Positions 34,981 through 44,479 are shown, numbered from the stretch's first letter. The stretch: DNA of 64,000 nucleotides from an uncultured Alphaproteobacteria bacterium (GCA_934277545.1 CAKQUG010000006.1:54702-118701), one strand, 5' to 3'. Numbers and translations: made by a program. The notes: generated by a model not told the origin, from the sequence alone.

Positions 34981-35335
34981 TGCTTTCTGCAACAAAGTTA
35001 TGGATACTCATTTTCAACTTCCCTTTGGCGCCAGACACGCCTGCTATACGAGTTTAAAACGCTGAATAATAAGGCTAATACGCATTAACCTTCTTGTGCC
35101 GTGTACAAAAAGGTACACAAGCGCAACTTATATTAATTCGCAGAAACTCGGATAGCGTGTGTAGATGCGACGGAATTTTTAAGCGACGTGTACAAATTAG
35201 TACACGAGCGCAACTTATATTAACTCCCAGAAACTCGGATAGCGTATGTAGATGCGACGGAATTTTTAAGCGACGTGTACAAATTAGTACACGAGCGCAA
35301 AAATCCCTAGCAGATACCAGCTAAACGAGTTTCTC
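34981..35335. repeat. Repeat cluster: R2 copy, then R3 tandem array with 87-bp period
   Basis: 34981-35010 is an R2 copy. From 35080, R3 units follow: GCGCAACTTATATTAA starts at 35121 and 35208 and its first bases recur at 35295, an exact 87-bp period, each unit with GTGTACAAATTAGTACACGA or a variant. The last unit ends CTAAACGAGTTTCTC, the mirror of AGAAACTCGG. A 76-codon ORF across it is just the repeat. The array ends at the stop codon of the gene at 35335. Confidence 0.8.
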
Positions 35336-35670
35336 TATATCATAAAGCGGACAAGCTGCACCAAATAAGCATACACCGCAAATGCGGCAATTTTATAAAG
35401 CACGGCAATACTCATAACCGAACCGCCGACAATTAAAAGCTGGATTAAAACAGCCGCTACAACCGCGCACCCCAAAATCAACAGCCAATAATATTTTTGC
35501 TTTAAGAGCAGCAAAGAAATTACTAAGGCGGATATAGTTAAGTATAGTCCCTTCATCGCGCCGAATGTTGCCGAAACCGGAGCGGTTACGACGCCAAAGC
35601 CAAAAATGAATGACGCCATAATCACTACCAAAGCCGCAATAAAAATCATAAAACAAGTTTGTTTTGACAT
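35335..35670 (-). CDS. Small four-TM membrane protein
   Basis: 111 aa, nearly all hydrophobic, four transmembrane helices with short loops (YKIAAF, KQKYYW). AGAGGA is 8 nt upstream. It starts 18 bp after the proS stop, so probably the last gene of the pheS-pheT-proS transcript. Its TAG stop lies right at the end of the R3 array, so the repeat may have replaced the original C terminus. No family recognised. Confidence 0.6.
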   Translation of the reverse strand: MSKQTCFMIFIAALVVIMASFIFGFGVVTAPVSATFGAMKGLYLTISALVISLLLLKQKYYWLLILGCAVVAAVLIQLLIVGGSVMSIAVLYKIAAFAVYAYLVQLVRFMI

Positions 35671-35688
35671 TTTTATATCCTCTAAAAA

Positions 35689-37206
35689 CTAGTAGCTTCG
35701 TGCATAAATCACATCTAAAGTTGCGTCTTTACCGGTCAGCAAGCATTTTTCGGTGGTACCGCTCTGGTCAAACGGAATGCAGCGAATAGTGATTTTCATA
35801 GCTTTCAGCAATTCTTCGGTTGCCGGGTCTGCGCACCATTTACCGCGCACAAACGCAACTTTGCCTTGTTTACCATCTTCAATCCATTCATTGCCGTTGG
35901 CGAAATAAGCAGCAAATTCTTCCGGAGTTTTAATATCGGTACGAATATTTTGTTCCAAACGCTCTTTTGCGCGCTTAAACATTTCATGTTGCAAACATTC
36001 CAAACGTTCGCTGACTGATGCCACAAATTCTTCAGTCTTCAGAATTTTTTTACCCTCCGGCTGACCAAAGAAAATACGCTCTTTAACCATCAAACCGCCG
36101 TTTTCTATATCGCGGGCGCCGATTTCGCAAACCATAGGCGCACCTTTGCGAACCCACTCCCAAACTTTATCCACGCTGGATTTGTCGCGAGAATCAATTT
36201 TAGTGCGCAGTCTTTCGCCAAACGCGGTTTTATTTTTCAGCTGAGCTTGAATATTTTCAATATACGCCATAATTTTTGCGGCATCATCATTCTTTTTAAT
36301 CAACGGAATAAAAATAATCTGATACGGTGCAATTCTTGGCGGAACAACCATTCCCTCGTCATCAGCGTGCGACATAATCACACCGCCGATTAAGCGGGTG
36401 GAAACGCCCCAAGAGGTCGTATAAGCATATTCCTGTTCATTGTTTTGATTAACAAATTTAATGTCCGCCGATTTAGCAAAATTTTGCCCCAAAAAGTGAG
36501 AAGTTCCGGCTTGCAAAGCCTTACCGTCCTGCATCATAGCTTCAATACAATATGTATCTACCGCCCCCGGAAATTTTTCGTGTTCCGGCTTGCGTCCAGC
36601 AATCACCGGCATAGCCAACACATCTTCGGAAACTTCTTTATACACATTCAACATTTTAGTTGTCTCAGCTTCAGCTTCTTTAGCCGTGGCGTGTACGGTA
36701 TGTCCCTCTTGCCACAAAAATTCACGAGTGCGCAAAAACAAGCGCGGACGCATTTCCCAACGCACCACGTTTGCCCATTGGTTCAGCAAAATCGGCAAAT
36801 CACGATAAGATTTTACCCATTTAGAAAACGAGTCGGCGATGATTGTTTCACTGGTCGGGCGCACAATTAAAGGCTCGTCCAACTCAGAAGCCGGTTTCAG
36901 CTTGCCGTCTTCATTAACCAAACGAGAGTGCGTAACCACCGCCATTTCCTTGGCAAATCCCTCAACGTGGTCTGCTTCTTTTTGAAAGAAAGAAAGCGGA
37001 ATAAACAGCGGAAAATAGTAGTTTTCGTGGCCGGTTTCCTTAAAACGATAATCCATTTCGTGCTGGATACGTTCCCAAATTCCGTAGCCCCAGGATTTTA
37101 TAACCATACACCCCGGAGAAACTGAGTTTTCTGCCATATCGGCTTCGGCAACCACACTTTGATACCATTCCGGATAATTTTGTTTACGACTGTTTTTCAA
37201 AGCCAT
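35689..37206 (-). CDS. proS: Prolyl-tRNA synthetase, archaeal/eukaryote-like (type 3) form
   Basis: 505 aa. Class II synthetase that charges tRNA-Pro. Motif 2 region RWEMRPRLFLRTREFLWQEGHTVH, motif 3 GGVIMSHADDEGMVVPP. The layout (no editing insertion, C-terminal zinc-type domain ending DVIYARSY, VSPGCMVIKSWGYGIWE near the N terminus) is that of archaeal, eukaryotic and some bacterial enzymes, not the bacterial type common in Alphaproteobacteria. GGGAG lies 8 nt upstream. It starts 11 bp after pheT. Confidence 0.93.
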   Translation of the reverse strand: MALKNSRKQNYPEWYQSVVAEADMAENSVSPGCMVIKSWGYGIWERIQHEMDYRFKETGHENYYFPLFIPLSFFQKEADHVEGFAKEMAVVTHSRLVNEDGKLKPASELDEPLIVRPTSETIIADSFSKWVKSYRDLPILLNQWANVVRWEMRPRLFLRTREFLWQEGHTVHATAKEAEAETTKMLNVYKEVSEDVLAMPVIAGRKPEHEKFPGAVDTYCIEAMMQDGKALQAGTSHFLGQNFAKSADIKFVNQNNEQEYAYTTSWGVSTRLIGGVIMSHADDEGMVVPPRIAPYQIIFIPLIKKNDDAAKIMAYIENIQAQLKNKTAFGERLRTKIDSRDKSSVDKVWEWVRKGAPMVCEIGARDIENGGLMVKERIFFGQPEGKKILKTEEFVASVSERLECLQHEMFKRAKERLEQNIRTDIKTPEEFAAYFANGNEWIEDGKQGKVAFVRGKWCADPATEELLKAMKITIRCIPFDQSGTTEKCLLTGKDATLDVIYARSY

Positions 37207-37217
37207 TTATTTTCTCC

Positions 37218-39602
37218 CTATCTCAATTCGCCGCCGGTCTTCTTACCGACTTCTGCTATAACTTTATTCATCAAATTTTCAATATCTTTATCGGTAAAGG
37301 TTTGTTCAACCGGCTGGAATGTCAAAGCAATCGCCACGGATTTTTTACCTTCCGGCATATTTTCGCCCTCATAGACGTCAAACACACGCACATCGGTAAT
37401 ATGATTACGGTCGGCGTTTTTAGCGGCGGCAATAATCGCAGCGGCGCTAACCGACTTGTCTACCACAAAGGCCAAATCCTTGTCCACCGGTTGGAATTGC
37501 GACAATTCCAGTTTTTTACGAGCCTTGCCTTGAGTGTTGCGCGGCAACGGAATATTATCCAAATTTACTTCAAACGCAACAACACGGGTTTTAATGTCAA
37601 AGGCTTTTAAAACTGCCGGATGAATTTCGCCAAAGTAGGCCAACACATTTTTACCCAAACGCAAAGTTCCTGAACGGCCCGGATGATAATATGACGGCGC
37701 GTCCAAAGTAATCTGCGGATTTTCAAACGGACCTTTCGCCGCGGCAATCACTGCCAAAGCATCGGCTTTAGCGTCAAAAACATCATAGTCGTGGTTGCTG
37801 TGCGTCCAATCTTTTTTAGACGTTTGACCGCAGCGAACACCGCTTGCCGCCATATTTTGCTCTTGCGGATTGCGACCGTAAAATTCCGGCCCGACTTCAA
37901 ACAAAGAAACATTGGCATAACCGCGGGCAATATTATTTTTAACCGCAGTCAGCAAATTCGGCAAAATTGACGGACGCATTTCATTCAGCTCTTTGGCAAT
38001 CGGGTTAGCCAAGATAATTGCTTCATGTTTTTTACGGAAATATTGCGCCAAATCACTATCGGCAAAACTCCAAGTTACGGTTTCATACATACTGCGCGAA
38101 GCCAGCTCATGTTTTACGATTAAAGCATTATGCTGAGCCGACGACAAAGTTTCTTTCGGAAATTTGTCATGCGGTAAAGACACAGCCGGAATTTCATCAA
38201 GCCCAATCATACGCACAACTTCTTCAACCAAATCATGTTCGCCTTCAATATCACCGCGCCAACTTGGTGAAACGGCCTTAATTTTGCCGTTTTCTAAAGA
38301 AGTTTCAAAGCCGAGCTTGTTCAAAATTTCCATAGACTTTTCGGCGCTTACCGGCAAACCGATTAAAGTTTCCAAACGCTCCGGACGCAAATAAGCCACT
38401 TGCAGTTCACATTCTTCCGAACCAACCACGGTCAATTCCGACGCCTCGCCGCCGCATATACTTAAAATCATTGCCGTAGCGTAGTCCGAACCGCTGATAT
38501 TTGATTTAGGATCAACCCAGCGTTCATAACGATAGCGGGAATCCGAATCTATTTGCAGATGACGGCCGGTGCAGGCAATGCATTCCGGCTTAAACAAAGC
38601 GCATTCCAGCAAAACATTGGTCGTATCTGTCGAGCAGCCTTTAGCCAAACCACCCATAATACCGCCCAGACATTGCACACCTTCCGCATCGCAAATGCCT
38701 AAGGCTTTGTCATTCAAAACATATTCTTTTTCATTAAGCGCGGTAAATTTTTCGCCGTCTTTCGCCATACGGACAACAATATCGCCGCTTAACTTATCCG
38801 CGTCAAAAACGTGTAACGGACGCGCCAAATCATAATTTATGTAATTGGTAATATCAACAAGCGGAGAAATAGAGTGTAAACCGATTGCCTCCAAACGGTC
38901 TTTCATCCACTTCGGCGTTTCGGCTTTATTATTCACGTTGCGAATATAGCGCGCGGTATAAGTCGGACATTCAGCCGGACATTCCACCGTAACTTTTAGC
39001 GGATTAGCAAATTTAGCCGGAGTTTTAACAATATTCAGCGGCTTTAACTTACCCAATCCGGCCGCAGCCAAATCGCGAGCAATACCGCGCACGCCCAAAC
39101 ATTCGGCGCGGTTAGGAGTAATAGAAACTTCTATCACCGGGTCAATAGCCAAAACTTCTGCCGCCGGTTTGCCAAGTTGTGTGTCAGCAGGCAATTCAAT
39201 AATGGCATTGTGGTCAGAACCAATTCCCAATTCATCAAAAGCGCACATCATACCGCAGCTTTCAACACCACGAATTTTTGTTGGTTTCAAACGTTCGTTA
39301 AACAAAGGAATCAATGTTCCGGACGGAGCAAAAATACCGATTAAACCGGTAAAAACATTCGGTGCGCCGCAAACAACTTGATATTTATGGGTTCCGTCGT
39401 TCACGCACAAAACGTGCAAATGGTCAGAATCCGGATGATTTTCAACGCTATCCAAACGAGCAGTGATAAAACCGTCTAAATTAGCGGCCGGATTATAAAC
39501 TTCTTCAACTTCCAAACCGATACGGGTTAGAGTTTCACTGATTTCATCAAGTGTGGCTGTTGTGTCTAAATGTTCTTTGAGCCAAGATAAAGTAAATTTC
39601 AT
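37218..39602 (-). CDS. pheT: Phenylalanyl-tRNA synthetase beta subunit
   Basis: 794 aa, normal length. Order: N-terminal tRNA-binding OB domain (about 40-150, AANLDGFITARLDSVENHPDSDHL), B3/B4 editing domain, B5 DNA-binding-like domain, core, and C-terminal anticodon-binding FDX domain (SQFQPVDKDLAFVVDKSVSAAAI). Pairs with PheS as alpha2beta2. Its ATG overlaps the pheS stop by 4 bp (ATGA), indicating translational coupling. Confidence 0.97.
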   Translation of the reverse strand: MKFTLSWLKEHLDTTATLDEISETLTRIGLEVEEVYNPAANLDGFITARLDSVENHPDSDHLHVLCVNDGTHKYQVVCGAPNVFTGLIGIFAPSGTLIPLFNERLKPTKIRGVESCGMMCAFDELGIGSDHNAIIELPADTQLGKPAAEVLAIDPVIEVSITPNRAECLGVRGIARDLAAAGLGKLKPLNIVKTPAKFANPLKVTVECPAECPTYTARYIRNVNNKAETPKWMKDRLEAIGLHSISPLVDITNYINYDLARPLHVFDADKLSGDIVVRMAKDGEKFTALNEKEYVLNDKALGICDAEGVQCLGGIMGGLAKGCSTDTTNVLLECALFKPECIACTGRHLQIDSDSRYRYERWVDPKSNISGSDYATAMILSICGGEASELTVVGSEECELQVAYLRPERLETLIGLPVSAEKSMEILNKLGFETSLENGKIKAVSPSWRGDIEGEHDLVEEVVRMIGLDEIPAVSLPHDKFPKETLSSAQHNALIVKHELASRSMYETVTWSFADSDLAQYFRKKHEAIILANPIAKELNEMRPSILPNLLTAVKNNIARGYANVSLFEVGPEFYGRNPQEQNMAASGVRCGQTSKKDWTHSNHDYDVFDAKADALAVIAAAKGPFENPQITLDAPSYYHPGRSGTLRLGKNVLAYFGEIHPAVLKAFDIKTRVVAFEVNLDNIPLPRNTQGKARKKLELSQFQPVDKDLAFVVDKSVSAAAIIAAAKNADRNHITDVRVFDVYEGENMPEGKKSVAIALTFQPVEQTFTDKDIENLMNKVIAEVGKKTGGELR

Positions 39603-40708
39603 CGTGCAAGTCCTCCGTTATTGCTTAAACCGCCGGTCATAGAAGAAAAATCAAGCGGTGTAAAACCATAGTGTTTGAGCCAACGAACATCAGATTCAAA
39701 GAATGTGCGCAAATCAGGAATACCATATTTCAGCATAGCTAAACGGTCAATTCCCAAGCCAAAAGCAAAACCTTGATATTCGTTAGGGTCAATACCGCCG
39801 GCTTTCAAAACATTCGGATGCACCATACCGCAGCCCAAAACTTCGAGCCAATCTGTTCCCGCACCTATTTTCAGTTCGTTTTTAGTTTTCAGGCAGCCGA
39901 TGTCCATTTCTGCCGAAGGTTCGGTAAACGGAAAATATGACGGACGATAGCGCACCGGTAAATCATCAAGTTCAAAAAAGGCTTTCATAAAGTCATACAA
40001 GCAGCCTTTAAGATGTGCCATGGTAATGTTTTTATCAATTACCAAACCCTCTACCTGATGGAACATCGGTGTGTGAGTAGCGTCATAGTCCGAACGATAA
40101 GTGCGCCCCGGAGCAATAATGCGGATTGGCGGCTGCTGCTTTTCCATAGTGCGGATTTGCATTCCCGATGTATGAGTACGGATAACGTATGCGGTGTCCA
40201 TATCAAATGGTTCCTCAGGGTTGCTGCTGAGGTAGAATGTATCCTGCATTTGACGTGCCGGATGGTTTGCCGGCATATTCAAAGCGTTAAAGTTATGGAA
40301 TTGGTCTTCAATATCCGGACCGTTAGCCACTTCAAATCCCATTTCACCGAAGATAGCTACAACTTCTTCATAAATTTTTGATACAGGGTGAATGCGTCCT
40401 TGAGTTTCGGGACGAACCGGCAAAGTAACATCAATGGTTTCGCTTGCCAATTTTTCATTCAAGGCTTTTTCTTCCAACACGGATTTTTGTTCTGTAATCG
40501 CGGCGTCAATTTCGTTTTTGATAACGTTCAAAGCCTTACCGGCGGCAATTTTTTCTTCCAGCGGCAAAGCACCCAAGCCTTTCATTTGTTCGGTCAGCTT
40601 ACCTTTTTTACCCAAAACGGCCACGCGGATTTCATCTAATTCTTTCAAATTTGCGGCCGCCCTGATTTTTGTCAGGGTATCGTTTTTTAATTCTTCTAAA
40701 TTTTCCAT
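39599..40708 (-). CDS. pheS: Phenylalanyl-tRNA synthetase alpha subunit
   Basis: 369 aa. Start ATG 40708 with AAGG 9 nt upstream; a TTG nine bases earlier has no ribosome site. Catalytic subunit: coiled coil at the N terminus (1-90), class II motif 2 THTSGMQIRTME and GRTYRSDYDATHTPMFHQVEG, motif 3 GFAFGLGIDRLAMLKYGIPDLR. Residue at the position that controls halogenated Phe use is Ala/Gly type in YQGFAFGLG. No attenuator or leader peptide seen in front; the rplT terminator lies between. Confidence 0.97.
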   Translation of the reverse strand: MENLEELKNDTLTKIRAAANLKELDEIRVAVLGKKGKLTEQMKGLGALPLEEKIAAGKALNVIKNEIDAAITEQKSVLEEKALNEKLASETIDVTLPVRPETQGRIHPVSKIYEEVVAIFGEMGFEVANGPDIEDQFHNFNALNMPANHPARQMQDTFYLSSNPEEPFDMDTAYVIRTHTSGMQIRTMEKQQPPIRIIAPGRTYRSDYDATHTPMFHQVEGLVIDKNITMAHLKGCLYDFMKAFFELDDLPVRYRPSYFPFTEPSAEMDIGCLKTKNELKIGAGTDWLEVLGCGMVHPNVLKAGGIDPNEYQGFAFGLGIDRLAMLKYGIPDLRTFFESDVRWLKHYGFTPLDFSSMTGGLSNNGGLAR

Positions 40709-40737
40709 TATTTGCAACCTTAGTTTTTTAAAACATA

Positions 40738-40785
40738 AAAAAGAGTCCGCCTCGGGACTGCCCTTTAGCCAACTCTTTTTTATTC
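40738..40785 (-). terminator. Terminator after rplT
   Basis: Minus strand: AAAAAGAGT...ACTCTTTTTT closing a longer stem with inner GGG...CCC. It separates the ribosomal pair from pheS, 20 bp after the rplT stop. Confidence 0.65.
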
Positions 40786-40804
40786 TTTTTACTTTGTATC
40801 TATT

Positions 40805-41164
40805 TTATTTCTTAAGAGCCGCTTTGGCAGTTTCTACCAACTTAGCAAATGCTTGGGGCTCCTTCAAAGCGATATCAGCAAGAACTTTACGATCAAGTTC
40901 AACACCGGCTTTAATCAGCCCGCTGATAAATCGAGAATAAGTCATATCATGGATACGTGTAGCAGCGTTGATACGTTGAATCCACAAAGAGCGGAAACTT
41001 CTTTTCTTTGCTTTTCTGTCGCGGTAAGCATATTGCAAACCTTTTTCAACTTTTTCAACAGCAACTCTGAATACATTTTTATTACGACCTCTATAGCCTT
41101 TAGCCATATCCAAAATTTTTTTATGGCGAGCGTGAGCCGTTAAACCTCTTTTAACACGAGACAT
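40805..41164 (-). CDS. rplT: 50S ribosomal protein L20
   Basis: 119 aa. Starts MSRVKRGLTAHARHKKILDMAKGY, the invariant L20 opening; basic, with DRKAKKRSFRSLWIQRINAA. Needed early in 50S assembly and binds 23S rRNA. It follows rpmI by 13 bp. In many bacteria infC-rpmI-rplT form one operon; infC is not next door here. Confidence 0.97.
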   Translation of the reverse strand: MSRVKRGLTAHARHKKILDMAKGYRGRNKNVFRVAVEKVEKGLQYAYRDRKAKKRSFRSLWIQRINAATRIHDMTYSRFISGLIKAGVELDRKVLADIALKEPQAFAKLVETAKAALKK

Positions 41165-41177
41165 ATCCTATCCTCCC

Positions 41178-41372
41178 CTAAATAAACGGTAAAAACTTTT
41201 TAACAAACTTGTTGGCTGCTGCAATAATCATAGAGCCGCGAGCTTGTCTTTTTTGCTTTGTCGGTTTGTTGAAGAGAAGGTGTCTCTTGAACGAATGGTT
41301 TCTTTTCAATTTGCCGGTGCCGGTAACGCTGAAACGTTTAGCAGCGGCTTTTTTAGTTTTCAATTTAGGCAT
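41178..41372 (-). CDS. rpmI: 50S ribosomal protein L35
   Basis: 64 aa from ATG 41372, with AAAGGGA 7 nt upstream; the longer in-frame start is rejected. MPKLKTKKAAAKRFSVTGTG, then RNHSFKRHLLFNK and a basic tail ending KFLPFI, all typical. First gene of the rpmI-rplT pair; the 240 bp in front contain no infC and should hold the promoter. Confidence 0.96.
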   Translation of the reverse strand: MPKLKTKKAAAKRFSVTGTGKLKRNHSFKRHLLFNKPTKQKRQARGSMIIAAANKFVKKFLPFI

Positions 41373-41614
41373 TTTATTCCCTTTCAATAAACTGGAATTA
41401 AACAACAAGCTGTCAGGCATGCCAATTCGCCCGAACAACTCAGACAAAGAGCTTTATACTGCAAATAAATTTTAAATTCAAGTGTTTTTTAAATTTAATC
41501 CGACAAAACAATATTGACAAAAATTTTCAAATATTTTATATTAAGTCTATCAATTTATTATTATATACAGAGTATCCGGTCAAACAAAGACTCTTTAAAC
41601 ATTCCGGTTTTATT

Positions 41615-42322
41615 ATGATTAGATTATTTTTAGTTATCTTGATGGCTTTTGTGTTTAATTCTAACGCTTCGGCTCAAATCAGATTCTATAGAATATCAAA
41701 CATAAATATAACTCAAGAAAAATATTTGTTCGGTGATGATGAAATACGTCTTACCGCAAGTGGCAAAAGATATGATAGCTACACAATTGTTGCAAACTAC
41801 ACCATTTATAGGACTTTAAAAAATGTATCTATAGAAGATTATCGCTCTTACGAGCAAACTTACATTGGCAAAAATGCAAAATTCCCTCTACAAGAATACG
41901 CAAAAGGGCAATTATTGTATTCAGACGGTAAAGTTTGCGAAATTGTCAACAAGCGCGAACACACACTTTTAAAGATAAAAAATGTTAAGTTATGTGCTGT
42001 TTATGAAGATTATTCTATTAGTCAGGGACTTAACTGGACCAACACTCAGTTTGAGAGTAATATAGCCCCTAACTGGTGTCAACTGTCTGAGTGGGAAACC
42101 GCGTATAGTCGCTTCAAACATAATATTGGAAAATATGAAAAGAATATTGTCTTTGGAAGCTATGGCACAAAAGCAACTATTTCCGTTTTGGAAGTAACTT
42201 TTACCAATGGACACAAAGTCATATTACATATTTATAATGACCCTAAATGGGCTAATGCCCAACCTGGTATGTTGGTTGAGCGTTTCAAAGTTCGTCAGAT
42301 AACAGTCTATAAACTTAAATAG
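41615..42322 (+). CDS. Secreted hypothetical protein
   Basis: 235 aa. Signal peptide MIRLFLVILMAFVFNSNASAQ, then a beta-rich soluble protein with four Cys (KVCEIV, KLCAVY, NWCQLS) probably forming disulfides in the periplasm. No family recognised. Stands alone with its own terminator. Divergent from rpmI. Confidence 0.65.
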   Translation: MIRLFLVILMAFVFNSNASAQIRFYRISNINITQEKYLFGDDEIRLTASGKRYDSYTIVANYTIYRTLKNVSIEDYRSYEQTYIGKNAKFPLQEYAKGQLLYSDGKVCEIVNKREHTLLKIKNVKLCAVYEDYSISQGLNWTNTQFESNIAPNWCQLSEWETAYSRFKHNIGKYEKNIVFGSYGTKATISVLEVTFTNGHKVILHIYNDPKWANAQPGMLVERFKVRQITVYKLK

Positions 42323-42329
42323 ACACCTA

Positions 42330-42359
42330 AAAAGCCTCACTATGATAGTGAGGCTTTTT
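42330..42359 (+). terminator. Intrinsic terminator
   Basis: AAGCCTCAC-TATGATA-GTGAGGCTT plus T5, 8 bp after the stop at 42322. Confidence 0.85.
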
Positions 42360-42486
42360 GCTTTACAACATAAATATTTCACACTTTTCTCCGGTAAAAA
42401 AAATGCAATTCCATATCTCAAGCACTATTGACACAAAAAATTTATTTACGTAAAAATCATTAGTATAAAACAAAAAAGGAAAAGCA

Positions 42487-43353
42487 ATGCACACACAATC
42501 TGTTACTTTAGACTATCTGCCGCAATATGAAGCTTACGGCATCAGCGATGAAAAAATAAACGTATTTGAAAAACAAAACATAATTCCTTTAATTTCTTTA
42601 GCTCCTCATGATATTGAGCAGCTTGCCGCAGTAGAAAAAAATGACAAGCCGACTGTTGCTTTTTTACTGGGACGCGATGAAAATTACTATACTATTGACT
42701 ATAACTACGCCCGCGCTATTTTACAATCCGGCGTAAACATCCGTTTTTTGACCTATTCCGCCTGCACCGAGCAGATGAAAGGTGTTCATGGTTTAATTTT
42801 ACCCGGAGGAAGATTTCCCTCACCTGAACAATTTTATTGCGACGCTGTACCAAATTCATCAACAAAATACGAACCACGAGCCGCCGCATATTTGAATTGT
42901 ATTAACACAGCCCTAAAAGAACACTTGCCAATGCTAGGCATTTGTGCCGGCGCGCAAATTATTGGCGGCGTGCTGGGAATGAAGATGTACCGCAACACCA
43001 AACAATATACAAATACAGATATTGAGCATAAAACCAAGATTTTAGACGCACACAAAGTTTTAATTAAAAATCAATCACCACTGTATAACATTTTGCAAAC
43101 TGAAGAAATTGAAACAAATTCTCGCCATACGGAATCTATGCTGCCTTATGCTTCTGACAGCAAACTGACGATTTATGCCAGAACCGAAGACAATATTCCG
43201 GAATCTTGGGGAAACGACGAAAAGAATATACTGTGCATTCAATGGCATCCCGAAGACTTTGCCGCCAATGGAGATATATCCATGCAGCGCATTTATAATT
43301 GGTTGGCGCAAAAGGCACTAAGTTATAAAATAAAATTTAGTAAAATTTCCTAA
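42487..43353 (+). CDS. Class I glutamine amidotransferase-like (peptidase C26, PuuD-like)
   Basis: 288 aa. GLILPGGRFPSPEQFY opens the amidotransferase fold; nucleophile Cys in MLGICAGAQIIGG and catalytic His-Glu in CIQWHPEDFA. Fits gamma-glutamyl-gamma-aminobutyrate hydrolases and related C26 peptidases, which hydrolyse gamma-glutamyl bonds. The N-terminal 55 residues are unusual. AAAAAGGA before the ATG. Substrate not predictable from context. Confidence 0.8.
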   Translation: MHTQSVTLDYLPQYEAYGISDEKINVFEKQNIIPLISLAPHDIEQLAAVEKNDKPTVAFLLGRDENYYTIDYNYARAILQSGVNIRFLTYSACTEQMKGVHGLILPGGRFPSPEQFYCDAVPNSSTKYEPRAAAYLNCINTALKEHLPMLGICAGAQIIGGVLGMKMYRNTKQYTNTDIEHKTKILDAHKVLIKNQSPLYNILQTEEIETNSRHTESMLPYASDSKLTIYARTEDNIPESWGNDEKNILCIQWHPEDFAANGDISMQRIYNWLAQKALSYKIKFSKIS

Positions 43354-43449
43354 ATTTATATAATATTTTTGTTAATTTTATTTTATGCGCAAAAAGTTGT
43401 ATATATTTGGCTTATACCCTAGAGTTTTTAGTAAATAAAGCCTTGCATC

Positions 43450-43800
43450 TTATACTAAAAATCTCAGATTATCGCGGTAGCGACGCTGCTCTATCACAAA
43501 CAGTACATCGCCTTTTTTGACCAAAGAACCGTTTTCAAACAAAATCTTTTCAATATACCCCGACACTTGCGGTACAATATCAACACTGTTGATTGCCTCA
43601 ACATTGGCAATATATTTCTTTTTTGCCGACACATCTTTCTGCCCCAACTCGGTAACTTGCACAGAGGGAGTTGCAATTTCAAACCCTATATTGCCGGCTG
43701 GAGAAAAACGGTTGTTTAAATACCATCCCAAAGCCACAAAACACAGAGCGTAACAAGTATTAAGATAAATATGTCTGCTTTTGATTTTTTTAACTTTCAT
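43450..43800 (-). pseudogene. Truncated RND/HlyD-type membrane fusion protein
   Basis: 116 aa. An N-terminal anchor (YALCFVALGWYLNN) is followed by a linker and the first half of the biotinyl-lipoyl hairpin: YIANVEAINSVDIVPQVSGYIEKILFENGSLVKKGDVLFVIEQRRYRDN, then stop. Full adaptors of tripartite efflux pumps are 350-400 aa and continue with an alpha-hairpin and beta-barrel, which are absent downstream, as are RND and TolC partner genes. AGAGGT is still present 7 nt before the ATG. A deletion remnant is the simplest reading. Confidence 0.75.
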
Positions 43801-43889
43801 TTTATACCTCTATTTAATTTTTTTAAATTCGGCTAAAAATAAAAATTATAAAATCTTAAAGCAAGTCAAAAAAAGTTAATATCACTTTT

Positions 43890-44303
43890 TTAATGATTTT
43901 TCGGCGTTTGGATTAAAATTGCAACTTTAGTGCCTGTCGGCAACCTGTTATTAAGAAGTACATATTCTTCACCATCGCAAATATTTAGGCAATCTAATAT
44001 ATTAGAGCTGTTTACTTTATACATAAGAGTATCATTTCCCTGCTCAAATTGATAAACAGAATGCCATTTTTTAAGCCAGCGCGATATAGTTTGCGGCGTA
44101 ACGCCAACTAAATTTGCAATCTGCCGCATAGAAAGTCCGGCGGCGTATAAATCATGTGTCATCAGCTTTTGAAAGATAGATTTTCCGTGCGGCGATTCCT
44201 TTGTAAATTGATAACCGCATTGTCGGCATTTATAGCGCTGTACGCCAAATACTTTTCCGTTTCTTACAAAGTCTTCAGCTCCGCATTTTATACATTTTGC
44301 CAT
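43890..44303 (-). CDS. Zinc-ribbon plus HTH protein, IS1-type transposase N-terminal domain
   Basis: 137 aa. The N-terminal zinc ribbon CIKCGAEDFVRNGKVFG...YKCRQCGYQFT matches the InsA/IS1595-type domain, followed by a helix-turn-helix (SMRQIANLVGVTPQTISRWLKKW). The 55-residue tail is not a DDE catalytic domain. Either a stand-alone DNA-binding protein derived from an insertion sequence or a remnant. No terminal inverted repeats found. AAAGGA before the ATG. It lies 90 bp upstream of the truncated efflux adaptor, so the two may mark one deletion event. Confidence 0.65.
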   Translation of the reverse strand: MAKCIKCGAEDFVRNGKVFGVQRYKCRQCGYQFTKESPHGKSIFQKLMTHDLYAAGLSMRQIANLVGVTPQTISRWLKKWHSVYQFEQGNDTLMYKVNSSNILDCLNICDGEEYVLLNNRLPTGTKVAILIQTPKNH

Positions 44304-44479
44304 ATAAATTTATCCTTTTTCATATACAATATAATCTAAAAAATTATATAAATCATTAAAAAAGTTACACTATTTATTTTTTAATGACTGAATTTTTCTT
44401 AAATCAAGCCGCAATTCTTAAATATTATTTTAACATTTTAGCGATATGCTGGCAAAAAATGGCTTTATACAGAGGAAAA

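Noticed and set aside
35094..35324. 76-codon ORF and tandem repeats taken as a gene or CRISPR array
   Set aside because: The ORF consists of R3 repeat units; units are 87 bp, directly adjacent, without short repeats and unique spacers, and no cas genes are near.
41373..41447. Longer rpmI start
   Set aside because: L35 invariably begins MPKLKT, and AAAGGGA sits 7 nt before that ATG.
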